Both the position numbers and the translations under genes were made by a program. A DNA stretch of 64,000 nucleotides from Tolypothrix tenuis PCC 7101. GTDB lineage: Bacteria; Cyanobacteriota; Cyanobacteriia; Cyanobacteriales; Nostocaceae. This document shows positions 51,341-60,000 of the stretch, in pieces (position 1 is the stretch's first letter; the number at the start of each line of letters is the position of its first letter). The DNA is taken from the NCBI RefSeq assembly GCF_002368295.1, contig NZ_AP018248.1, forward strand, positions 5,842,979-5,906,978, given 5' to 3'. The notes beneath the pieces were generated by a model. That model made no database searches. It was given only the letters and a program-made list of their open reading frames with translations, and had not been told where the DNA came from.

Positions 51341-51943
51341 TAATTTTTCGTAATCGCTGGGTGTATCAATATCAATATTGCCTAAGTTAAAAGGAATCGA
51401 GAATACTTGATTAAGGTTATTCTGAATCACTTTTTTTGCACCGGAATTACCAGGTAAATTAGCGAGTTCTGCAAAAAATTGGTGACTAAATAAAGCAGGT
51501 ACACCTAATGTTTCTGCATATTCGCAAGCAATGATTGATTTTTGTGTAGTATGGTATGCATCAACCAGTTGATTAATAATTTCTGGAGAGAGAAATGGTT
51601 GATCGCAAAGTACAATCACTACTGCTGTAATTTTTTGATTCAGACTATACAAGAAATCCATCCCAGTCTTAATAGAACTACCCATACCAAAAGCCCAATC
51701 CAAATTCTCAACAATAGTAACGGGGAGTTCATGAATTTGAGGGCGAATTTGTTCTGCATTAGCCCCAAGCACTACAACTACAGGTTCACAAACTGAAGCG
51801 ATCGCAATTTCTGTAATGTATTGCACCAAGCTACGTCCTTGATACAATAAAAGCTGTTTTGGTGTCCCCATCCGCGTAGATGCACCCGCAGCCAAAATCA
51901 TAATTGCTATCCTTGATTTTTCTGTTTCTATTTTCTGAGTCAT
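51299..51943 (-). CDS. MobA-like nucleotidyltransferase (MocA/molybdenum-cofactor cytidylyltransferase type)
   Basis: The 214-residue protein has the nucleotide site MILAAGASTRMGTPKQLL, the VENLDWAFGMGSSIKTGMD and IVLCDQPFL motifs, and the late SGAKK segment. This is the MobA-like NTP transferase family, close to MocA, which attaches CMP to molybdopterin. No molybdoenzyme gene is nearby. The last ten residues (RDWGLGTGDWG) are translated from an STRR tract, so the native end was probably lost or extended by the repeat. Confidence 0.85.
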   Translation of the reverse strand: MTQKIETEKSRIAIMILAAGASTRMGTPKQLLLYQGRSLVQYITEIAIASVCEPVVVVLGANAEQIRPQIHELPVTIVENLDWAFGMGSSIKTGMDFLYSLNQKITAVVIVLCDQPFLSPEIINQLVDAYHTTQKSIIACEYAETLGVPALFSHQFFAELANLPGNSGAKKVIQNNLNQVFSIPFNLGNIDIDTPSDYEKLNNRDWGLGTGDWG

Positions 51944-52054
51944 ATATTATGCAAAATTAAGGAAATTGGCAGAGCGAGAAAATTCAAAGTATATAAATAA
52001 ATATAAATTTACGGTCGTGGACTGACACGCCTAAAATGTGGCAATATAATTTTC

Positions 52055-52107
52055 TTGTGGGGTGGACATCTTGTCCGCCCAGGACGGGCAAGATGCCTAT
52101 CCCACAA
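52055..52107. repeat. Palindromic repeat TTGTGGGG...CCCACAA
   Basis: Imperfect inverted arms with GGACATCTTG / CAAGATGCC around a CCGCCCAGGACGGG loop. It is a typical dispersed intergenic palindrome. Confidence 0.75.
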
Positions 52108-52145
52108 GAGTTTGAGCAATGCACTATTTTAGTCTAGACACGCCA

Positions 52146-52230
52146 GTAGGGTGTGTTACGCCGTAGGTTAACGCACCTTGAGCCGTTGATAGTCGATCGG
52201 TGCGTTGCGCTGCGCGACAACACACCCTAC
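52146..52230. repeat. GTAGGGTGTGTT...AACACACCCTAC dispersed repeat
   Basis: Perfect 12-bp terminal inverted repeats enclose an inner AACGCACC/GGTGCGTT pairing. It is the well-preserved version of the unit at 18256-18331; related ends occur at about 32590. Confidence 0.85.
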
Positions 52231-52271
52231 ATTTACTATTTGCTGATTCATATCTTTTATAAGAGTACAAT

Positions 52272-52301
52272 AATTACGAATTACGAATTACGAATTACGA
52301 A
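52272..52301. repeat. AATTACG heptamer tandem repeat
   Basis: At least four consecutive AATTACG units end at the stop codon of the pseudouridine synthase gene. Confidence 0.9.
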
Positions 52302-53936
52302 TTAAAACGGCGTTTCAGTCTTTAAATGCAGAGTTTCTTTTAACTGTGGATGTTGAAAGTAAATTTCTCGCGCATGGAGATATAACCGACTAAAATCTGC
52401 ACTTAATCCATAAAGCGGATCTCCTAAAATTGGCGTATCAAGTCCTTGAATATCAGCAGCATGAACCCTTAATTGATGGGTGCGTCCTGTTAGTGGTTTA
52501 AATTCCACACGCGTATAGTTTCCCTCTCTAGCTATTACTTGAAAATGGGTAATGCTGGGTTTACCATATTCCCAATTAACTTGTTGATAAGGGCGATGAT
52601 TGGGATTTCCCCACAGGGGTAATTCAATTACACCTGCGTCAACATTCACAATTCCTGAGAGTAAGGCTTCATAAATCTTGTGAACTTGCTGCTGCTGAAA
52701 TTGGATACTGAGTTGACGATAAATTTGGCGATCGCGTGCTAACAACAAAATACCAGATGTGTCTCGATCTAGGCGATGTACGGCGTTGAGTGACATTCCA
52801 TCAGGTAATACATTTCGCAAGCGGCTGAGAACGCTGTCTTGGGTATCAAGATAACGTCCGGGAACTGATAGTAATCCGGGGGGTTTATTTACAGCAATTA
52901 ACCATTCATCTTCGTAAATAATCGCTAGCTTTTCCCCTATTTCCGAAAATCCTGACAGCAAAAACCCCATCAAAGGTTGACAGCGTTCTACACAAGCAGG
53001 GTAAAATTTGCCAGGAATTTTTTCGCCATCAGTTGACGCAGAACCCCACCAAAATTCTGCCATTGCTAGGGGTTTAAGACGATGTATAGCTGCATATTGC
53101 AGTAACTTAGGCGCGCAACAGTCACCTGTACCGGTGGGTAATCCTGTGGGCATTAATTGTTGTAGCGATCGCGATTTTCCATAAAAATTGATTAAGGTGT
53201 AAGCTGCGTGCATCTGTGCTTGCAATTGGCGGGAAAGTTGCTGACGCTGTTGTTTTAATTCTTGTATCCGCGTATCTGCGGCTACAATTAACTGCTTTAG
53301 CGGCTGTAAAACTTCATTTTGCTGGCGTTTGAGTAATTTTCGCTCAATTCCCTGCTGACGGCTTTCTTCGTCCAGTTCTTCCAAGGCGATAGTCAGTGCT
53401 TCGCCTGTCAGCGTTTTGTAGATTAACTGACGTTTTTCCTGGCGTTGATGTTTGCGATCGCGGTGGCGATCGTTCATGGCTTGTAACTGCTGTACAAACT
53501 CGTGAGATAAACTTTCATATTGCTGTCTTTGGGGAATTTGCTGCAAAGTAATCAGTTCTTGCTTAATAGCTTCCAATTGCGCCAAAGTTCTAGCTTCATC
53601 TACAGCTACTTCTTCTCTTCCTGGTATTGGCGGAACCCAACCCTCAACTACACTGCAACTATGCAGCAGCCCAGAGAAAGCCTTAATTACTCGCTGTTCG
53701 CCAGTTGGGAGTTCAACCAGCAACACACCATACATTTTTCCTTCTAGAGAATAGCGCTCATCGCTGGCTAATTGTTGCATTAAACCCTGGGCGATCGCTT
53801 CTATTAAAGGGGTGCGAGGTAGTCTCAGCAAATTTCCACTTTGCGGACAATACCCTTCATAGTAATATTCGGCTGATGCGTTACTGGCTGCACAATTAGA
53901 ATGAATAAAATCTGTAAGCGGATGTAGAAATACCAT
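52302..53936 (-). CDS. RluA family pseudouridine synthase with long N-terminal extension
   Basis: The start at 53936 (MVFLHPLTDFIHSN) is preferred over a GTG eight codons upstream. The catalytic domain (about 335-540) has HRLDRDTSGILLLA with the nucleophile Asp, LSVPGR, and GRTHQLRVHA. The first 300 residues are an extra region: a conserved YYEGYCPQSGNLLRLPRTP segment with a cysteine pair, then a long Gln/Arg-rich coiled coil (about 115-260). The extra region probably adds an RNA or protein contact. The target uridine cannot be told from the sequence. Confidence 0.88.
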   Translation of the reverse strand: MVFLHPLTDFIHSNCAASNASAEYYYEGYCPQSGNLLRLPRTPLIEAIAQGLMQQLASDERYSLEGKMYGVLLVELPTGEQRVIKAFSGLLHSCSVVEGWVPPIPGREEVAVDEARTLAQLEAIKQELITLQQIPQRQQYESLSHEFVQQLQAMNDRHRDRKHQRQEKRQLIYKTLTGEALTIALEELDEESRQQGIERKLLKRQQNEVLQPLKQLIVAADTRIQELKQQRQQLSRQLQAQMHAAYTLINFYGKSRSLQQLMPTGLPTGTGDCCAPKLLQYAAIHRLKPLAMAEFWWGSASTDGEKIPGKFYPACVERCQPLMGFLLSGFSEIGEKLAIIYEDEWLIAVNKPPGLLSVPGRYLDTQDSVLSRLRNVLPDGMSLNAVHRLDRDTSGILLLARDRQIYRQLSIQFQQQQVHKIYEALLSGIVNVDAGVIELPLWGNPNHRPYQQVNWEYGKPSITHFQVIAREGNYTRVEFKPLTGRTHQLRVHAADIQGLDTPILGDPLYGLSADFSRLYLHAREIYFQHPQLKETLHLKTETPF

Positions 53937-54022
53937 AAAAGGTATTATAAGAAATTGCACTGATCAGCTGATGCTTGTATAGATTAAATATTCTTGCTTA
54001 TAGAGCAAGCAAAAGTTATTTT

Positions 54023-55438
54023 TTAATCTCTAGAATTCCTTGTAACTTCTTTGATTACTGCTTCAATGTCTATCACCTGTGCAACTCTTCCATAGATAGC
54101 TATGATTACTTCTGCCACACTTTGAGGTTCATCAGAAAAATCTTTAATAACTTGTGATAGGATGATTTCCAATGCTTCTATCGCCGGAAACCCTCCTGCT
54201 CCAGTACCAAGTAAAGGAAAAGCAATACTTCGATATTTCTCATCATTAGCTTTCTCTATACAAGTGTGTATTACTTGCTCAATTACTTTTTTGGAAGGCA
54301 GCCTATTATCATTATAATCTATCACTATTCCATGAAATATTTTTTGTGCTGATAATGCACCGGCTGTAGTAATTAAAACATCACCAATAGATGCTGGAAC
54401 TAGTTTTTGTGCTTCTGAATAGATTTCTCCGCCACCTACAGAGCGGATTCTATAAGATACACCACCTCCCATAGTTAAATAATTATCATCTGAACTGACA
54501 ATGACATCAGCTACAAGATTTGTAATATCACCTTGATAAATTTTTACTAGCCTGTTATTTACAGCTAGTTCACCTATAAATAAACCTCCAGATTCATACT
54601 GATTTATTTGTTTAAAAGTAATTCTTTTCGTAAATTCTTCTTGGCTAATACTTTGATTTCTAAAATTATGAATCAATTCCCGTAATTCTCTGATCTCATC
54701 TTCTTGATGACGTAGTTGCTTTGTATACTCATCAACAATCTTCTGTATCTTTTCATGACCTTGGCTGTAACGACTACGAGCTAGCTCAAGTTCGCTTTGA
54801 AGTGTTTGAATTAAATTCTGCTTATCTTTTATCAAATTTTCTGCTTCTTGCTCCGGCTCATAATCTGCACGTTCAATTGCAGTTTTTAGACTTTCTAAAT
54901 TTTCTTTCTGAGCTTTCAAATCTTGCTGTTGAGTTTTTATAAGTTGCTCTTCAAATGCAACATAAGCTTTGGGATTTTCCTCTCTAAGTTTTTGCCTAAT
55001 CTCCACAAGCTTGTTTTTAGCTAATTGACTTTCGATTTCTTTTTGTTGTCGAATAGGATCAACATTGATACCTCCATATATTATTTCTATAAAGGAATAA
55101 CAAATTTGCCCAAATCTATAGTACTTTTCATTTGGTGATAAATCTTTAGTATTTTTCCAAAAAACATATAGTAGAGTTACACTAGTGAACAATACTAGCC
55201 ATCCAATCACTACTCCAAATAGATATCCTTTGAAAAAATCGTACTTATCTGTCTCCAATAGAAATCTATCTATAATGGGACTAATCACACCACCTCCAAT
55301 CACTACGAGAAGACCTCTATAGCGGTATGATTTGGAAAAGGTTTGATTTTCAGATGAAACTCTCCAACCATCAAGATAGAAAGACATTCCTGCAATTATG
55401 CCAATAAACAGAGAAATGGTTGATATTTCGGGAATCAT
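54023..55438 (-). CDS. Membrane-anchored coiled-coil macro-domain protein
   Basis: The 471-residue protein has three predicted membrane segments at its N-terminus (about 7-22, 42-58 and 70-95), a long charged coiled coil (about 130-265) and a C-terminal macro domain (about 297-455). The macro domain has the glycine-rich TMGGGVSYRI and LLGTGAGGF loops, but the usual NAAN-type motif reads SSDDN at about 315-319. Macro domains bind ADP-ribose and its derivatives. A membrane-tethered ligand-sensing role is the most reasonable reading. Some defence systems have similar layouts, but none of their partner genes are adjacent. Confidence 0.82.
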   Translation of the reverse strand: MIPEISTISLFIGIIAGMSFYLDGWRVSSENQTFSKSYRYRGLLVVIGGGVISPIIDRFLLETDKYDFFKGYLFGVVIGWLVLFTSVTLLYVFWKNTKDLSPNEKYYRFGQICYSFIEIIYGGINVDPIRQQKEIESQLAKNKLVEIRQKLREENPKAYVAFEEQLIKTQQQDLKAQKENLESLKTAIERADYEPEQEAENLIKDKQNLIQTLQSELELARSRYSQGHEKIQKIVDEYTKQLRHQEDEIRELRELIHNFRNQSISQEEFTKRITFKQINQYESGGLFIGELAVNNRLVKIYQGDITNLVADVIVSSDDNYLTMGGGVSYRIRSVGGGEIYSEAQKLVPASIGDVLITTAGALSAQKIFHGIVIDYNDNRLPSKKVIEQVIHTCIEKANDEKYRSIAFPLLGTGAGGFPAIEALEIILSQVIKDFSDEPQSVAEVIIAIYGRVAQVIDIEAVIKEVTRNSRD

Positions 55439-55673
55439 GTTGATATAAAAGTAATGAATTTTATAGTATAAATAAGTAAGTTTGGTTATGAACCTACAGT
55501 GTTTAACTTAGATAAGCAACACCCTTCTGTAAGTTACTACAGAAGATGTAGAGAAAGCAGAGAGGTAAAGTTAACAAATCAATTGAGATTACTGTAAGTA
55601 ATCAAAATTACCTTGAGAGATGTTATCACATTAGTGCTTAAACAACTGCCAATTGGTAACAATTTTTTCTTTT

Positions 55674-56225
55674 CTAAGCGCTGACAATACAATCCACTGC
55701 AACAGCTATATCGGGAAATGCTATTGGATAAATCGTCCCACTTGTTAATGTGGACTTGGAAGCGTACTCTCCATCTTGAGGATCTCGAAAGACTATAAGC
55801 TGTCTTTTTCTGAGGTTAACTACCCAGTATTCGGGAATTTCAGCTTCGGCGTAGACTTTGCTTTTAATTTCCAAATCTTTTTCTAAAGTGGAATCGGAGT
55901 ATTCAATCAACCAAAAAATATTTTCTGGGTAAGGATGATGATTGAGATATTCTCGTCCTAAACGTTGCACGATCGCAATATCTGGTTCAGGTTCAGAGTT
56001 ATTCGCAAGGGTAATTGGTTTAGCTGGACGAATTGTAGCGCGATCGCCCAATATCCGAGAGAGATATTCCCCAGCTTCGGTACTGAAATAAGCGTGGGGT
56101 TCGCCTTCCGGTGACATCTCTATAATCTCTCCCTTTAATAGTTCCACACGCCGATCATCTAAGATACCGGCTGCAATCATGCGATGGTATTCATTTATTG
56201 TCCACTTCGCTGTTGTGACAACCAT
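55674..56225 (-). CDS. Uma2 family (DUF820) endonuclease-like protein
   Basis: The 183-residue protein has the Uma2 pattern: WTINEYHRMIAAGILDDRRVELLKGEIIEMSP, then EPEPDIAIV, FWLIEYSDSTLEKDLEIKSKVYAEAEIPEYWVVN. The D...E-x-K spacing (Asp in PDIAIV, Glu/Ser in IEYSDST, Lys in KSKVYA) fits a PD-(D/E)xK nuclease fold. These genes are very numerous in filamentous cyanobacteria and their function is unknown. Confidence 0.92.
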   Translation of the reverse strand: MVVTTAKWTINEYHRMIAAGILDDRRVELLKGEIIEMSPEGEPHAYFSTEAGEYLSRILGDRATIRPAKPITLANNSEPEPDIAIVQRLGREYLNHHPYPENIFWLIEYSDSTLEKDLEIKSKVYAEAEIPEYWVVNLRKRQLIVFRDPQDGEYASKSTLTSGTIYPIAFPDIAVAVDCIVSA

Positions 56226-56275
56226 AGCGATCGCTTTTTTATCGCGCTTATAATTTCACATCGTACACTCAAAAT

Positions 56276-56920
56276 TTAAATTGATTGCGGTTTTTTGCCA
56301 ATCAACAGAGCGAGTTCTAGCCACTTCCAGTAACAATCCACATCCGTGAAACCAATATTTCGCAGCCAATTTAGTTGAGTTTCTACGTCTAAAAGTTTAT
56401 TTGATGGGTCTTCAGTTTCTACCGTAAAACCAATAGAGTGTAAAAAATGTGCGTGCAATGCTTGCGTGGGTGAGGCAATATGTTCTAAATTGCAGAAAAT
56501 CCCGCCAGGTTCCAATATCTGAAAAATTTCTGTATATAGGGAAAGTTTGCGATCATGAGTGACATGGTGGATAGCAAAGCTAGAAACTACCGCATCAAAA
56601 TAACCTAATTCTGGCAAGGGATAATCTAAGTTATGGGATATTACCTGTACTGTTGTATCCCCAGCAAACCGATTTTTGACCGCTTCTAACATAGTTGCAG
56701 AAAAATCAACTGCGATACTTTCAGCTTGAGGACGGTCGATTTTCAGTAATGCTAATAAGCGACCATCTCCAGTCCCTAAATCCAGAATGCGCTTCACAGT
56801 CTTAGGAACTTGTTCCAGCAAAACTGCTTCACCCTCTGTACGATGGGGTATTGCATCTGCTTGAGATAGATATCTCAAAGCATGGTCAGCAGAAGTCCAC
56901 AGGTTAATTTGATTCATCAC
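56276..56920 (-). CDS. Class I SAM-dependent methyltransferase
   Basis: The 214-residue protein has motif I RILDLGTGDGRLLALL, AESIAVDFSATMLEAV, FDAVVSSFAIHHVTHDRKL and LEPGGIFCNLEH. The Asp in the acidic loop and the IHH segment are typical of small-molecule methyltransferases. No neighbour suggests the substrate. It may start at either of two adjacent Met codons. Confidence 0.87.
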   Translation of the reverse strand: MMNQINLWTSADHALRYLSQADAIPHRTEGEAVLLEQVPKTVKRILDLGTGDGRLLALLKIDRPQAESIAVDFSATMLEAVKNRFAGDTTVQVISHNLDYPLPELGYFDAVVSSFAIHHVTHDRKLSLYTEIFQILEPGGIFCNLEHIASPTQALHAHFLHSIGFTVETEDPSNKLLDVETQLNWLRNIGFTDVDCYWKWLELALLIGKKPQSI

Positions 56921-57029
56921 AGAACACTGCTCTTAGCGATCGCATTTTGTAATTGACAGTCAGAGCAATTCTACATCTTTTACACTCTACTCTTTGCGTC
57001 TCTGCGTCTCTGCGTGAAAAAATCATATT

Positions 57030-60000
57030 TCACTTTTTCACCGCACAGCTAGAAGAATTTAACCAAGAAGCCGCAGTTTTTGGTGTCTGAGAAACTAGGG
57101 TGACATCACCTTTATCATTAAATACCCATCCAGTAGCCGGCATAATTAATACAGCTTTTTGCTGTGGTGGCTTGGCGGTTCTACTATAGCTGGAATTGAT
57201 TGTATGTAATGAATTTGCAGTCATACGAATATCTTCCCAGACAGTATTAGCACTAAGTAATTCGTCAGGTTTTGGGGGTAAACCACCACGTCCGACATCA
57301 GTAAATTGACCCGATGTTTTTTCATCTCCCGCACCACAATTTTGAGCAATTTGCTGGGAAGGATCGCTGGCGTTGGTGGGTAGAGAGACAATTCCTTTAC
57401 TGGGGTCAATATCTGGAGAACTGATACTGATGACACCGTTTAACTGTGGGTCAGTTTGGGAAATCGCTGTAATATCGTTAGTTTGCAGATATTGTGAGTC
57501 AAGTTTTGCTGGGTCTGTGGTTCCTAACTTCTGTTCAAGTTCTTGTCGGGTGAGGGTTGCTAAACCAATCACGCCTTTAGCGTCGATTTCGATAGTACCG
57601 CCACTACCAGAGAAAGCATTTGCCGCGATATCATTATTTTCCGAGGCAGGAGAGACAATAAAGCCGTTATTAGAATTGAGTTTAATTGCGATCGCACCAC
57701 CATCACCACCCGCACCTTGACGACCTGCGGTAGTTGAAATAAAACTTTGACGACGAAATAGCAATAAATCTTGCAAGTTGAGTGTAATGCTACCGCCTTG
57801 ACCGCTATTTGTATCAGCCGTAATCTCTGCTTTTGTATCAAGAGTTAAGCGATCGGCTGTAATGCTAATACTACCCGCTACTCCTGAACCTTGACTATCT
57901 ACAGAAATTCTCGCACTATCTTTAATTGTCACTTGCTCAGGGTCAATATTGATCGTACCGCCTTGACCAGTAGAATTAGATTCAGTATTGGCAAATAGTC
58001 CACTATATTGATTAATTGAACCAAGAATGCCTTTAGCTTCTTGCTCATTCTTGGGTTTCACAAAATCATAAATATCTTTAATGCTATCCAGTGATGCTAT
58101 CAGTTCATTCAGTCTTTCTTGGTATGTAAAGTCTTGTCCAGAAATGGTAATATTATCAGTGGCATTAATTTTAATATTACCTGCTGCCCCACTTCTATAG
58201 CCATTGGTGAGAATTTGTCCACCACCTTTAATTTCGAGATTATTGACATTAACGCTAATATCTCCCCCGTTACCGCTACTTTTAGAGGGAGCGCTTAAAA
58301 CTCCGCCATCGCTAATACTTAATGTACCAGTACGAATATTAATATTTCCTCCAGCACCAGCATTAGTTTCTGTACTTTCAGTATTGACAAATAATCCACT
58401 AGAAAATTTATTGAGCAGTGCATATCCTGATATATCGACAGAAGCTGCCGCCTGGTTTTGCTCATTCCAAGGATTAATATTAATGTTGCCACCTTTACCA
58501 CTAGAACGCGTGTCAGCATTAATTCTTGAACCCTCAGTTAAGGAAAGAGACTGAGTTTTAATATTAATATTCCCGGCATTACCACTACCAAAAGTTTGAG
58601 CATCAATTCTGGATGTATTACTAAAAGATAATAACTGAGCAGTTATATCTAAATTACTTGCATTACCACTACCAAAAGTCTCCGCCTGAATTAGCGATTC
58701 ATCATTAAAATTAAAAGATTGAGTTTTAATGTTGATATTACCACCATGTCCTGTGCCATAAGTTCTAGCATTTAAGATAGAACTATTAGTAAAAGAAATA
58801 TTTTTATCAACTACAATCGAGAAATTACCACTGTTACCTGCCCCAAAAGTACTAGCATTTAAATAAGCTTTTTTTGTTAGCAATAAATTAGCAGCACTAA
58901 TATTGATATCACCACCACCACCCTCTCCTTCTTGACTTGTATGAGAGTCATCTAAACTTAAATCGTTGCTACCAGTGTTAATACTACTTTCAGAAAGTGA
59001 GAGGGAACCACCTGCTGCTGTGACAGTGACACTTCCTGCTTTTCCTGTGCCTAAAGTATTAGCTAATAGAGAACTTTGATCAGACAGAGATATCGATTTA
59101 GCATCTATATAGATGCTACCACCTGCACCAGAACCATTAGTTACAGTTTCTAAATTACTGCTAGTAAACACTAAATCCCCAAGAGACTGAATCCTGATAT
59201 CACCTGTATTTTTAGCAAAGATTGCTGCTTGATTATCACCATCTACTTGGTTACTAGTACTCAAAAAAGATTGGTCTATAGTTACTTTTTTTGGAATCAG
59301 TGAGCTATTTGGTACCCAACCAATATAAATATTTCCTAAATTACCATTACTAAATATGCCTCTATAGTGGCTATCTTCTTGGCTTCCAGAAGAACTTTTG
59401 AAAATAGAAATATCATCACGAGCATTAATACTCACATCTCCTGCATAACCTAAACTAAAATTGGTGGTACTTATCTTAGACTGGTTCAAAAATACTGACC
59501 CTTGTGTTGCTTCTATATTAATATTAGAGTATAAGTCAGCGTCGCCATTGTAATTACTTTCGCTAGTAATAGTACTATTATCAATAGCAACATTGTTAGC
59601 AGCAATCAGTTTAATATATCCTGCTACTCCAGACCCATAATTATTAGTGAATAGTTTAGCGGAATTCAAAGATATAGATTCACTCCCATGAATATCTATA
59701 TCTCCAGATTTTCCAGAGCCGTTGTTACCAGATTGCACATTAGTTTTATCCAGAGATATTACTCCTGAATCAATGCTGAACTTCCCTGAATTTCCTGTAC
59801 CACCTGTGATTACATCATTATATACTTCACTTTTACTGAAAAAAACCGAACCAATACTTTTAATTGAAATATTGCCAGCATTAGCTGTACTATCTAGGCC
59901 AGTAGTGCCACTTACTATTTTGCTATTTGTAATCAAAATATTATTAAGAGACTCAATACTTATCTCTCCAGACTGACCTTGTGAATTGCCATTATCACTA

